Counted from the stretch's first letter, positions 7,844 to 15,891 are shown. The stretch: DNA of 21,811 bases from Trichothermofontia sp964536415 (GCA_964536415.1 CAZHXN010000071.1:1-21811); one strand, 5' to 3'. Notes: generated by a model not told the origin, from the letters alone. Translations and numbers: made by a program.

Positions 7844-8044
7844 TTAGAGATCCTGTAATTCACCTTGAGCCTTAGCTATCATGGCTTCTTCGATCAAGAA
7901 GTCTAGCTTGCCAACAGCCACATCAGCCTCAATCTGTCTATCCCAACGTAACCAATCTTGCTCAGCAAACCACGCTCGTAATTGGATAAATTCGTCCTGC
8001 GTGAGTGCCTCAATTTCAGCTTGAATGTGCTCTACTTTGGTCAT
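7844..8044 (-). CDS. RelB-like antitoxin of a broken toxin-antitoxin pair
   Basis: This is a 66-residue acidic protein beginning MTKVEHIQAEIEALTQDEF, with the central RAWFAEQDWLRWDRQIEAD segment and the C-terminal GKLDFLIEEA segment. I recognise this pattern from small cyanobacterial antitoxins paired with RelE/ParE toxins. In such pairs the antitoxin wraps the toxin and represses its own promoter. The gene is intact and ends directly against the GTG of the wrecked toxin at 7723-7843, the usual antitoxin-first order. With its toxin gone it is an orphan; it might still neutralise a related toxin elsewhere or act only as a repressor. No strong ribosome site is visible before the ATG. Confidence 0.8.
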   Translation of the reverse strand: MTKVEHIQAEIEALTQDEFIQLRAWFAEQDWLRWDRQIEADVAVGKLDFLIEEAMIAKAQGELQDL

Positions 8045-8241
8045 GATGGCTCACTGTCTTTGATGCTAACCTGGCCTGCCTATATTCTATCAGTCGAGAG
8101 ATGGGGAGATACAATCCGGCACTATATGCACGGGGTCGGGACTGGATAACTGCGATCGCCGACAATAGAATCAACTTGCTGGGGGGAGGCTCAGAGAACG
8201 GTCCACTTTTGGCCTGCTAAGCCTCGCAAGTACACTGTCAG

Positions 8242-9309
8242 TTACTGCGTCTGACGCAAGGTGGCAATAATCTTCTCATTCGCTTTGGGGAAGGCATAGT
8301 CATCCAACTCCGCTAACGTGACCCAGCGCACCGCCTCACAGCCGATCGCCTGGGGTTCACCGCTCAGATGCTGGCACTGGTAAACGTGCAACGTCACCCG
8401 ATAGTGGGTATAGGCGTGTTCCAGGACGATCAACGGTTCTCCTACCCGGATCGTGATACCCAATTCCTCCTGAATTTCCCGCTCAATGCAGGCTGTAATC
8501 GTCTCCCCCGGTTCCTGTTTACCCCCCGGAAACTCCCAAAGCCCGCCCAACAGGCCATCCTGGGGCCGACGATCGATGAGGATTTGGCCCTGATCATTCC
8601 AGATCACAGCCACACCAATGTGCTTATGGGGTAAGGGCGATCGCGGTTCAGACATCGGGATTTCAGCTTGTTTTCCTTGATTGTAGGCGCTACAGTAGGT
8701 CTGCCAGGGACAGCGGTGACAGTCGGGTTGGTGCCGGGTGCAGAGGGTCGCTCCTAGATCCATGAGCGCTTGGTTAAACTCACGGGGCTGCTGGTGATCG
8801 AGCACCTGTTCTGACACCTGCCACAGTTGGGCTAATGCCTGCTTCGGGGAAACCTCTAAGGCCAAAAGCCTTGCCAAAACCCGCTTCACATTGCCATCCA
8901 GGATCGGCGTCGGCTGGTTAAACGCCGCACTGAGAATGCCACCCGCTGTGGTCCGGCCAATTCCCGGCAGGGTTAGCAGCACATCCATCGCGGTGGGAAA
9001 GATCCCATTGTGTCGCTGCACGATCTGTTGGGCCGCCCGATGGAGATTGCGGGCACGGGCATAGTAGCCCAAGCCTTGCCAACATTTGAGGACAGCCTCT
9101 TGATCAGCAGCGGCAAGGGCCGGGAGCGTTGGGAAGCGTTCTAGCCAACGGTGATAGTAGGGGATGACCGTTTGCACCTGGGTTTGTTGCAACATGATCT
9201 CAGATACCCAGATGGCATAGGGATCACGGGTGTGCCGCCAGGGCAGATCCCGGCCTGATTGGGCATACCAACTCAGCAGCGATCGCCGTAATGCTGCGAT
9301 CGGTAACAT
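8242..9309 (-). CDS. mutY: A/G-specific adenine glycosylase MutY
   Basis: MutY removes adenine mispaired with 8-oxoguanine in base excision repair. The N-terminal half has the helix-hairpin-helix glycosylase fold with catalytic Glu37 in SEIMLQQTQV, the hairpin LPGIGRTTAGG near 114, and catalytic Asp138 in LDGNV. Four cysteines at 190, 197, 200 and 206 have the C-x6-C-x2-C-x5-C spacing of the [4Fe-4S] cluster. The C-terminal part (about 228-350) is the Nudix-like domain that reads 8-oxoG, with a Nudix box GGKQEPGETITACIEREIQE. The length of 355 residues is normal for the family. The gene starts 3 bp after the stop of the upstream amidase gene, so the two are probably one transcript. Confidence 0.95.
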   Translation of the reverse strand: MLPIAALRRSLLSWYAQSGRDLPWRHTRDPYAIWVSEIMLQQTQVQTVIPYYHRWLERFPTLPALAAADQEAVLKCWQGLGYYARARNLHRAAQQIVQRHNGIFPTAMDVLLTLPGIGRTTAGGILSAAFNQPTPILDGNVKRVLARLLALEVSPKQALAQLWQVSEQVLDHQQPREFNQALMDLGATLCTRHQPDCHRCPWQTYCSAYNQGKQAEIPMSEPRSPLPHKHIGVAVIWNDQGQILIDRRPQDGLLGGLWEFPGGKQEPGETITACIEREIQEELGITIRVGEPLIVLEHAYTHYRVTLHVYQCQHLSGEPQAIGCEAVRWVTLAELDDYAFPKANEKIIATLRQTQ

Positions 9310-9312
9310 CTT

Positions 9313-10125
9313 TCAGGCAAACACCCGATGCTGGAGCGAGGGCATCTGCCGCCGCACCTGGGCAAGCCGGGACGGATCAATCTGGGCGATCGCCACCCCC
9401 GGTTGATCGCCGGCGTCCGCCAACACGACCCCCCAGGGATCAACAATCATGGCATGGCCATGGGTATGACGCAGGGCATAGTGTTTCCCCGTCTGGGCAG
9501 GGGCAATGACATAGCAGGTATTTTCGATCGCCCGCGCTTGTAGCAAGACTTGCCAGTGATCTTTCCCCGTAAACGCCGTAAACGCCGCCGGCACAAACAG
9601 CACCTCCGCCCCCGCCTGGGACAGGTGACGATACAGTTCCGGAAACCGCACATCGTAACAAACCGATAACCCTAACTTGCCAAACTGGGGGGAATCGTAC
9701 ACCGCCGGCAATTGGGTACCCGCTAACACTGTCTTCGACTCACAGTAGGTATTGCCATCCGGCACATTTACATCAAACAGATGCACCTTTTGGTATTGGG
9801 TCAACACACGCCCATCCGGTCCCACCAGTTGCGCCGTGTTATACACCTTGCCATCAGGAGTGGGCACCGGAAAGCCACCCCCCAGCAGCGTAATCTGATA
9901 CCGTTGGGCCATCGTTTGCAGAAACTTCTCACTGGCCTGCCCGATGCGATCGGCCTGGGCAGCCTTTTCATCATCCGTACCCAGGAACGGGAAATTTTCC
10001 GGCAAGCCGACCAGTTCGGCCCCCTGACGCACAGCTAAATCAATCAGGTCTTCGGCATGGGCCAGATTCTTTTCCAGATCCGGCGAACTGGTCATTTGGA
10101 TAGCGGCGGCCAGATAGGACTGCAT
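9313..10125 (-). CDS. Nitrilase-superfamily amidase (probable deaminated-glutathione amidase)
   Basis: This 270-residue cytosolic carbon-nitrogen hydrolase has the full Glu-Lys-Cys triad: Glu43 in LPENF, Lys113 in YQKVHLFD, and Cys156 in SVCYDVRFPELYR. The YQKVHLFD and CYDVRFPE blocks are those of the Nit1/Nit2 branch. Members studied there hydrolyse deaminated glutathione or omega-amides, i.e. they perform metabolite repair. The exact substrate is inferred from the family. It lies directly upstream of mutY with a 3-bp gap, so it is probably the first gene of a two-gene operon linking metabolite repair and DNA repair. The 242 bp upstream separate it from transketolase. Confidence 0.88.
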   Translation of the reverse strand: MQSYLAAAIQMTSSPDLEKNLAHAEDLIDLAVRQGAELVGLPENFPFLGTDDEKAAQADRIGQASEKFLQTMAQRYQITLLGGGFPVPTPDGKVYNTAQLVGPDGRVLTQYQKVHLFDVNVPDGNTYCESKTVLAGTQLPAVYDSPQFGKLGLSVCYDVRFPELYRHLSQAGAEVLFVPAAFTAFTGKDHWQVLLQARAIENTCYVIAPAQTGKHYALRHTHGHAMIVDPWGVVLADAGDQPGVAIAQIDPSRLAQVRRQMPSLQHRVFA

Positions 10126-10301
10126 AGCGATTTCAGCGGGGTAAACTCAGGGTACAGGGTAAAGTCAAAACAGGACCAAACAAGGCTGCTGAAAAATTTT
10201 CCCACGTTGTTGGTACTTCCAACCCTTGTGTTTCTCCGGAATCTACGCAAATCAGGTAAACCTCTGTAAGTAGGTGAGTGTAAATTTAGCTCAGTATACT
10301 T

Positions 10302-10338
10302 AACGCCTGAACCCCTTCATGCAAGAGATCCAGGCGTT
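10302..10338 (-). terminator. Hairpin downstream of transketolase
   Basis: A perfect 8-bp inverted repeat, AACGCCTG and CAGGCGTT, encloses 21 bases and lies about 30 bp after the transketolase stop. No clear T-tract follows on the minus strand, so it may be a weak terminator or an RNA-stabilising stem. Confidence 0.4.
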
Positions 10339-10367
10339 GTTGTGATGAGATTGAATAGGAAATGGGC

Positions 10368-12374
10368 TTAGCTCAACAGGGCCTTGGCCTTCGCTACCAC
10401 GTTGTCTACCGTGAAGCCGAATTTCTCCATGCAGACATTGCCCGGAGCCGAGGCACCAAAGCGATCGATGCCAATCACTGCACCGGCATCACCCACATAC
10501 CGACACCAGCCAAAGGTCGATCCGGCTTCGACGGCCAACCGCTTGGTCACGGCCTTGGGCAGAACGGATTCTTTGTAGTCGGCATCCTGCTCGTCAAACA
10601 GTTCCCAACAAGGCATGGATACAACCCGTACCTTGGTTCCCGCAGACCGCAGTTGTTCAGCGGCTTGTACACACAGGTGCAGTTCACTGCCTGTGCCAAT
10701 CAGAATCAGGTCCGGGGTCCCCTCACTGTCGGAAATAATATAGGCCCCGCGACCCGTGCCTTCGATCGAAGTTTCGTCGTAGTTGGGCAGGTTTTGCCGC
10801 GAGAGGGCAATCACTGTGGGGCGCTGACGGTTGGCCACCGCGACCTTATAAGCGCCAGAGGTTTCGTTCCCATCTGCCGGACGCATGACCAGCATATTGG
10901 GGATAACCCGCAGAGACGCGATCGTTTCCACTGGCTGGTGGGTGGGGCCATCTTCCCCTAGGCCGATCGAGTCATGGGTCATCACGTAAATGACGCCAAT
11001 TTCCGACAGCGCCGCTAAGCGCATCGCCGCCCGCATATAGTCCGCAAAGACCAGGAAGGTGGCACAGTAGGGAATCAGGCCGGAGTTGTGCAGGGCAATC
11101 CCATTACAAATTGCCCCCATCCCATGCTCGCGGACCCCAAAGCGCAGGTTGCGGTTGCCATAGTGACCTTTCTGGAAGTCACCGGAAACCTTCAGTTCCG
11201 TCAGGTTGGAGTGGGTTAAGTCAGCGGACCCCCCGATCAGTTCCGGCAGGGCCGGGGCCAGGGCATTGAGGGTAATTTCTGAGTGTTTGCGGGTGGCGAT
11301 CGCCTTATCCGCACTGGTGTATTTGGGCAAGGATTGCTCCCAACCAGCGGGCAGGGTCCCGCTCAACAACCGTTCAAATTCCTTGGCTGCCTCCGGATAT
11401 TGGGTGCGGTAGGTCGCCAGGGTTTCCTGCCATTCCGCTTCCAGGCTGGCCCCGCGATCGACAGCCTTGCGCATGTGGTTCAGCACATCGGCTGGGATCT
11501 CAAAGGGGGCATAGGGCCAACCCAAATTCTCACGGGTCGCCTTGACCTCATCCCCACCTAGGGGCGCACCATGGACACCCGCTGTGTTCGCCTTCTGCGG
11601 CGAACCGTAGCCGATCGTCGTGGTTACCTTAATCAGGGAAGGCTTATCGGTTACCGCCTTGGCGGCGGCGATCGCCTCGGCAATGGCCTGCAGGTCCGTA
11701 TTCCCATTCGGTACATGCTGAACATGCCACCCATAGGCTTCAAACCGCTTGCCCACATCTTCCGTAAAGGCAATGTCCGTCGAACCATCGATCGAAATAT
11801 GGTTGTCGTCATACAGGGCAATCAGCTTACCCAGGCCCAGGTGACCGGCCAGGGAGCAGGCTTCACCGGAAACCCCTTCCATGTTGCAGCCGTCGCCCAG
11901 GATGACGTAGGTGTAGTGATCCACCAGGGTGCAATTCGGCTGATTGAACCGAGCCGCCAGATGCGCTTCCGCCATTGCTAGGCCGACCGCATTGGCAATC
12001 CCTTGCCCCAAGGGGCCAGTGGTGACTTCGACGCCGGGGGTTTCAAAATTTTCCGGGTGACCGGGGGTTGCCGACCCCCACTGGCGGAATTGCTTGATAT
12101 CCTCCATGCCCACACTGTCGTAGCCCGTCAGGTGCAGCAGGGCATACTGCAACATACAGCCGTGGCCCGCCGAAAGGACAAAGCGATCGCGGTTAAACCA
12201 CCGGGGGTTTTTGGGATTGAACCGCAGGAACTGGTCCCACAGGACAAAAGCCATCGGGGCCGCACCCATCGGCAGGCCGGGGTGACCAGATTTGGCCTTT
12301 TCAACCGCATCGATCGCCAGAAAGCGAATCGCATTAATACAAAGTTCTTCCAGAGATTGGGAGGCAACAACCAT
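10368..12374 (-). CDS. tktA: Transketolase
   Basis: Transketolase moves two-carbon units between sugar phosphates in the Calvin cycle and the pentose phosphate pathway, using thiamine diphosphate. The length of 668 residues is standard. SGHPGLPMG near 29 carries a conserved substrate-binding His. The thiamine diphosphate motif runs from GDG (160-162) to DDN near 189-191. FGVREHGMGA carries the glutamate that activates the cofactor. The central pyrimidine domain and the C-terminal domain are both complete. The gene follows acpP and fabF on the same strand, an order common in cyanobacteria. A terminator-like hairpin and a direct repeat lie between fabF and this gene, so it probably has its own promoter. 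Confidence 0.97.
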   Translation of the reverse strand: MVVASQSLEELCINAIRFLAIDAVEKAKSGHPGLPMGAAPMAFVLWDQFLRFNPKNPRWFNRDRFVLSAGHGCMLQYALLHLTGYDSVGMEDIKQFRQWGSATPGHPENFETPGVEVTTGPLGQGIANAVGLAMAEAHLAARFNQPNCTLVDHYTYVILGDGCNMEGVSGEACSLAGHLGLGKLIALYDDNHISIDGSTDIAFTEDVGKRFEAYGWHVQHVPNGNTDLQAIAEAIAAAKAVTDKPSLIKVTTTIGYGSPQKANTAGVHGAPLGGDEVKATRENLGWPYAPFEIPADVLNHMRKAVDRGASLEAEWQETLATYRTQYPEAAKEFERLLSGTLPAGWEQSLPKYTSADKAIATRKHSEITLNALAPALPELIGGSADLTHSNLTELKVSGDFQKGHYGNRNLRFGVREHGMGAICNGIALHNSGLIPYCATFLVFADYMRAAMRLAALSEIGVIYVMTHDSIGLGEDGPTHQPVETIASLRVIPNMLVMRPADGNETSGAYKVAVANRQRPTVIALSRQNLPNYDETSIEGTGRGAYIISDSEGTPDLILIGTGSELHLCVQAAEQLRSAGTKVRVVSMPCWELFDEQDADYKESVLPKAVTKRLAVEAGSTFGWCRYVGDAGAVIGIDRFGASAPGNVCMEKFGFTVDNVVAKAKALLS

Positions 12375-12422
12375 AGTGATCTACTGTGCGAGGGTTAAGG
12401 ACAGCACAAATGTGCATCGATC

Positions 12423-12458
12423 AACAACAAACAAGCGCTTTAACAACAAACAGGCGCT
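12423..12458. repeat. Direct repeat upstream of transketolase
   Basis: AACAACAAACAAGCGCT and AACAACAAACAGGCGCT are 17-base copies differing at one position, 19 bases apart start to start. They lie 49-84 bp upstream of the transketolase start. The spacing of nearly two helical turns could suit tandem protein binding; the regulator is unknown. Confidence 0.4.
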
Positions 12459-12469
12459 ACAGGAGCGCC
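12453..12469 (-). terminator. Probable terminator after fabF
   Basis: On the minus strand a perfect 6-bp stem, GGCGCT with AGCGCC and a 5-base loop, is followed by the T-rich TGTTTGTTGTT. It lies about 80 bp after the fabF stop and upstream of the transketolase start, so it would separate the two units. Confidence 0.5.
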
Positions 12470-12550
12470 GCCACAAGCCACTCTCGGTTCTTTCCACCAT
12501 TACCATTGACGGGGATCGGCAAGCAAGAAACTAGAGAACACAGCAATTTC

Positions 12551-13804
12551 CTAGGGGTGATATTTCCGGAAGGCGAGGGTCACATTGTGACCACCAAAGC
12601 CAAAGGAGTTGGACAGGGCAACCGTCACGGTTTGAGCACGGGCCTGACCCACTACATAATCCAGATCACAAGCCGGATCGGGATTTTCCAGGTTAATGGT
12701 AGGAGGCACGATATCCTCGGCGATCGCCATCACCGTCGCCACGGCCTCAATCCCACCTGACCCGCCGAGCAAGTGGCCCGTCATGGATTTAGTTGAACTG
12801 ACCGCAATGCGATAGGCATGATCCCCCAGTGCCCGTTTAATCGCTGCCGTTTCCGTGGAATCATTGGCGGGGGTACTGGTCCCGTGGGCATTGACGTAAT
12901 CCACATCCGTGGCTGCTAGGCCCCCATCCTTAAGAGCCAATTGCATCGCCCGCGTGGCTCCCTCACCCGTGGGGGAGGGGGCAGTCATGTGGTAGGCATC
13001 ACAGGTCATGCCATAGCCGACAATTTCGGCATAGATGCGGGCACCCCGCGCCCGAGCGTGTTCCAGTTCTTCTAACAACAACACCCCGGCCCCTTCCCCC
13101 ATGACAAAGCCATCCCGATCGCGATCAAAGGGCCGACAGGCGTGGGCCGGATCATCATTACGGGTGGACAGGGCACGGGCCGAGGCAAACCCCGCCACGG
13201 ACAGCGGCGTAATCGCAGCTTCCGCCCCGCCCCCTAACATCGCCTGGGCATAGCCGTGTTGCACCAGTCGGAAGGCATCACCAATGGAATTTGATCCCGC
13301 CGCACAGGCCGTCACCGCACAGGAATTGGGTCCCTTCGCGCCCACATGGATGGCGGTTAGACCGGCGGCCATATTGCCAATCATCATGGGCACCATGAAG
13401 GGACTACAACGGCTAGGTCCCTTGGTGAGGTTAATTTCCTGCTGGTCCTCCATCACCTTGATGCCGCCCACGCCTGTCCCAATGACCACGCCCACCTGTT
13501 CGGCATTGAGGTCGTTGATGACGAATTGCGCATCGGCTAGGGCTTGCTGACTCGCCGCCACCGCAAACTGGGCAAAGCGGTCCATGCGTTTGGCATCTTT
13601 GGGGTCCATGAAATCATGGGGGTCAAAGCCTTTGACCTCTCCCGCAATACGGCAGGCATGACGCGCCGGATCGAATCGGGTAATTGGACCAATGCCGTTC
13701 CGTCCCGTGCGTAAGCCCTCCCAATAGTCAGCTAGGGTGTTACCGAGGGGCGTGATTGCGCCCAGACCAGTGATAACAACGCGCTTTAGCTCCGAACTTG
13801 CCAT
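12551..13804 (-). CDS. fabF: 3-oxoacyl-ACP synthase II (KAS II)
   Basis: This is the condensing enzyme that elongates acyl-ACP with malonyl-ACP in fatty acid synthesis, notably C16 to C18. It is a 417-residue thiolase-fold protein with the Cys-His-His triad: Cys167 in AVTACAAG, His307 in NAHGTSTPAND, and His344 in STKSMTGH, where Lys339 is also conserved. Two His and an active Cys distinguish it from KAS III. It lies 87 bp downstream of acpP, whose product is its substrate carrier, so co-expression is expected. Confidence 0.96.
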   Translation of the reverse strand: MASSELKRVVITGLGAITPLGNTLADYWEGLRTGRNGIGPITRFDPARHACRIAGEVKGFDPHDFMDPKDAKRMDRFAQFAVAASQQALADAQFVINDLNAEQVGVVIGTGVGGIKVMEDQQEINLTKGPSRCSPFMVPMMIGNMAAGLTAIHVGAKGPNSCAVTACAAGSNSIGDAFRLVQHGYAQAMLGGGAEAAITPLSVAGFASARALSTRNDDPAHACRPFDRDRDGFVMGEGAGVLLLEELEHARARGARIYAEIVGYGMTCDAYHMTAPSPTGEGATRAMQLALKDGGLAATDVDYVNAHGTSTPANDSTETAAIKRALGDHAYRIAVSSTKSMTGHLLGGSGGIEAVATVMAIAEDIVPPTINLENPDPACDLDYVVGQARAQTVTVALSNSFGFGGHNVTLAFRKYHP

Positions 13805-13891
13805 GAATACACAAAAAGGTAGAGGACAGGAAGGGTGACAGGCAGGATCTAACCGGGGGGCACCAATGTCTGCGCCTGAAACCGAGGCTGT

Positions 13892-14137
13892 TTAGGCAGC
13901 AACCTTGTTGCGGATGTAGTCTACCGCTGCCTGCACAGTGGCAATATTTTCCGCATCTTCATCGGGGATTTCGACTTCAAACTCTTCTTCGAGCGCCATC
14001 ACCAATTCCACGGTATCCAGAGAATCCGCACCTAAATCATTGGCAAAACTGGCTTCAGGCGTCACTTCCGCCGCGTCCTTACTCAATTGCTCTGCAACAA
14101 TTTTTTGGACTTTGGCAAAAATCTCATCTTCACTCAT
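13892..14137 (-). CDS. acpP: Acyl carrier protein
   Basis: This small acidic four-helix carrier of 81 residues holds growing acyl chains on a 4'-phosphopantetheine arm. The attachment site is Ser39 in the DLGADSLD motif. The ribosome site GAGGAA precedes the ATG at 14137. It is the first gene of the acpP-fabF pair on the minus strand. No obvious terminator separates the two. Confidence 0.97.
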   Translation of the reverse strand: MSEDEIFAKVQKIVAEQLSKDAAEVTPEASFANDLGADSLDTVELVMALEEEFEVEIPDEDAENIATVQAAVDYIRNKVAA

Positions 14138-14361
14138 GACAATTCCTCAACCCAAGTACAGAAATTCTTCCAAAAGGATGTATTGACAAGCACCCTTCAT
14201 CTTAGCGGAAAGTGTACCGCTACAGATGTCGCCTTGCTGAATCTGCTGAATCTTGCCGATCGCGGCTTTCCCAGCCCAGATTGCACACGCAACGATCGCC
14301 TCTAGACTGGCTCCCCAACGAGCTGATCCGGGGGCGATCGGCTTGCAACCCATACCCTGAC
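14138..14361. other. Upstream region of acpP, no gene seen
   Basis: This stretch precedes acpP and should hold its promoter and leader. On the minus strand I see TTGTCA about 35 bp before the start and TAAGAT further up, but neither makes a convincing promoter pair. Frames on both strands lack family features. Confidence 0.4.
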
Positions 14362-14559
14362 TTAGGTAGTTGCCAACCCAAGATCGATCTCGCCTTCGCT
14401 AGGCAGGGGAGGGACTGGGGCGCGTTGGTGGTGAAGGGTATGGTCTCTGGGGAGAACCCCCTCGTTAGAGAACGTGGGCACCGGAGCGCGTTGGGACGGC
14501 AGTGCCGAACGTCGGGGAAAAATGTTCACCGTTGAGAAAGTGGGCACGGGTGATCGTTG
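14362..14559 (-). repeat. Three degenerate 66-nt tandem repeats
   Basis: Read on the minus strand, units begin with CAACG at 14559, 14493 and 14427, exactly 66 bases apart. The first two units match at 21 of their first 26 bases (CAACGATCACCCGTGCCCAC against CAACGCGCTCCGGTGCCCAC over 20 bases). The third is further diverged. In one minus frame the repeats read QRSPVPTFS, QRAPVPTFS and QRAPVPPLP, but no gene supports that frame. I treat them as noncoding repeats lying after the small gene at 14616-14864. Confidence 0.6.
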
Positions 14560-14615
14560 ATATGGGCAAACCCCAGCCCCCGCAGCCGTTGTCCCATTGG
14601 CGATTGACTTGGGGA

Positions 14616-14864
14616 CTACCGAGCTAAGGCGGGCAGGGGTTGCAACTGGGGGCTGCTGCGATCGCGGTAGTGGGGGTTGAGCCAGCATTCGGGCAAGCCT
14701 TCATCGGACGGGAAGACCAATTCGGCCTTGGCAAAGGTTTCCGGTTCTTGCAGTTCTTCCCCCGCATGGAAACGCCCCATGATCTCCGTCAAACAGGGGT
14801 CCCACAGATCAGGCAGCGTCAGAACTTCGACGAGTTGTTGACTGGGTTTATGCTTCAGAAACAT
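14616..14864 (-). CDS. Conserved cyanobacterial small protein of unknown function
   Basis: This 82-residue acidic protein begins MFLKHKPSQQLVEVLTLPDL. It contains HAGEELQEPETFAKAELVFP and CWLNPHYRD, which I recall as conserved blocks of a small protein found widely in cyanobacteria. No catalytic motif is visible. A longer frame reaches 14888, but ATG 14864 is preceded by GGGAGAAGG at the right distance and fits the family start, so I choose it. It has no obvious operon partner. Confidence 0.75.
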   Translation of the reverse strand: MFLKHKPSQQLVEVLTLPDLWDPCLTEIMGRFHAGEELQEPETFAKAELVFPSDEGLPECWLNPHYRDRSSPQLQPLPALAR

Positions 14865-15102
14865 GATCCTTCTCCCTGACAATCGCACGACGACGGCTTG
14901 GCACTGAAGGGGTGAAGGGCGGAAATGGTCGCGGTCTGAGCGTTAAAGGATCACTGCACTGCACCAGGGGATCAGTGCCTTACCACCTTAAGCATGGCAC
15001 GAACTTCTAGTAAATGTTTGCAGTGAACAGAAAAGTTAAACATTTTATGGCGTAGGCGAGTAAACATCCTCGGCATTGAGTCCTTTGTGACACCCTAGAG
15101 GG
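14865..15102. other. Spacer with a small inverted repeat, no gene seen
   Basis: AAATGTTT (15012-15019) and AAACATTT (15038-15045) form a perfect 8-bp inverted repeat with an 18-base loop. Otherwise I see no gene or RNA. The part near 14865-14950 should hold the promoter of the small gene at 14616-14864. Confidence 0.35.
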
Positions 15103-15147
15103 CTTAACATAATGGGTCTTAACATAATGGGTCTTAACATAATGGGT
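15103..15147. repeat. Three perfect 15-bp tandem repeats
   Basis: CTTAACATAATGGGT occurs three times in a row without mismatch. The array directly abuts the dispersed hairpin element that follows. Perfect identity suggests recent expansion by slippage. Confidence 0.85.
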
Positions 15148-15223
15148 GTAGGTTGGCGTCGTGGCGCTGCGAGACTCCACACACTGGCTGACAGGGTTGG
15201 GTTGCACGGCGTTTGGCCCAACC
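15148..15223 (-). repeat. Dispersed hairpin repeat, copy 1
   Basis: On the minus strand this begins with GGTTGGG and CCCAACC closing a 15-base loop, and it ends in CCAACCTAC. Its first 29 bases (15223-15195) match 17662-17690 on the plus strand at 26 positions. The hairpin lies 24 bp after the stop of the gene at 15247-15708 and may help end its transcript. Confidence 0.6.
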
Positions 15224-15246
15224 GACAACGATAAGCTTGCCGAGCC

Positions 15247-15708
15247 TTAGGGAAGGTGGCTCAGTTCCCCATCCAGTTGGGCGGCTAGCTCAGACAGGTT
15301 GCCCGATCGCTGCTCATAGCAGGTCGGGGGGGCGGGATCTGGTTGGAATTGGATCAGTTTAAATTCACAACTTTGTCCCGGTCCAATGCCCAAAATAAAA
15401 ACCTCCTGCTCTGGCTTGTGACCATTCAGGATGCCGATAATTTCCCGCAACTGGTTATTCACCTGTTCATTGAGCGTGGCGATCGCCTCACGGCGGCAGA
15501 AGACGAGGTGGGGAGTGGGTTCAAAATCAATCCCGATCGTATCCTTCTCCGCCCCTTGTTCCAGATATAAAGCCCAATTCAGAGCCGCAAGCGTCTGCTG
15601 GTGATTACGAGCAAATGCTTCCAGTTGTCCCACCCAAGCCTGCTTCTCCGGGCGATTTCCCGACGGCGACCCACTGTCAATAGTGGGTTCTGCATCCCAA
15701 CTCATCAT
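15247..15708 (-). CDS. Conserved cyanobacterial hypothetical protein
   Basis: This 153-residue soluble protein has a Trp-rich helical N-terminal segment (about 24-52). Its middle block reads IGIDFEPTPHLVFCRREAI, followed by LREIIGILNGHKPEQEVFIL, and it ends with PDPAPPTCYE. I recall this pattern from conserved cyanobacterial proteins of unknown function; no enzyme motif is visible. No signal peptide is present. A dispersed hairpin repeat follows the stop and a MITE lies upstream at 15784-15862, so its promoter region has been a target for insertion. Two Met codons in tandem begin the frame. Confidence 0.7.
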   Translation of the reverse strand: MMSWDAEPTIDSGSPSGNRPEKQAWVGQLEAFARNHQQTLAALNWALYLEQGAEKDTIGIDFEPTPHLVFCRREAIATLNEQVNNQLREIIGILNGHKPEQEVFILGIGPGQSCEFKLIQFQPDPAPPTCYEQRSGNLSELAAQLDGELSHLP

Positions 15709-15775
15709 TCAAGACAATCCTGCGTTCAGGTTACTAGCGTGCTTTGCTCTAGTCTACTGATTTTAAGGACAGTCA

Positions 15776-15870
15776 GACGGTTCGGCTCTCCTGAGTTTAC
15801 GGTGGGACACATTCTACGCGCCCCCACCATAAACTCAACATTTCAGAAACCTCAGAAGAGCCGACGGTTC
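15776..15870. mobile_element. MITE, ISL3-like, with 8-bp target duplication
   Basis: A 79-bp element (15784-15862) begins GGCTCTCCTGAG and ends CTCAGAAGAGCC; these terminal repeats pair at 11 of 12 positions. It is flanked on both sides by the 8-base duplication GACGGTTC (15776-15783 and 15863-15870). A second inverted pair, GAGTTTACGGTGGG and CCCACCATAAACTC (13 of 14), folds the inside. The ends GGCTCT/AGAGCC and an 8-bp duplication fit elements moved by ISL3-family transposases. No coding capacity is present. Confidence 0.7.
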
Positions 15871-15891
15871 TTAATGGGCGGGGTGTGGATG

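Noticed and set aside
7518..7847. Plus-strand frame of 109 residues
   Set aside because: It runs antisense through the toxin remnant and operator palindromes, its residue mix has no family features, and the minus-strand reading explains the sequence better.
10362..10961. Plus-strand frame of 199 residues
   Set aside because: It is the antisense shadow of transketolase, a clear full-length gene on the minus strand.
14362..14559. CRISPR array
   Set aside because: Units are degenerate along their length with no constant repeat and unique spacer pattern, and no cas gene is present.
14362..14688. Minus-strand frame of 108 residues with repeated QRxPVP
   Set aside because: The pattern arises from 66-nt noncoding repeats, and the frame overlaps the conserved small gene at 14616-14864 in another frame.
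15007..15228. Minus-strand frame containing repeated THYVK
   Set aside because: It is only the translation of the 15-bp triplet and the dispersed hairpin; no start signal or homology is seen.
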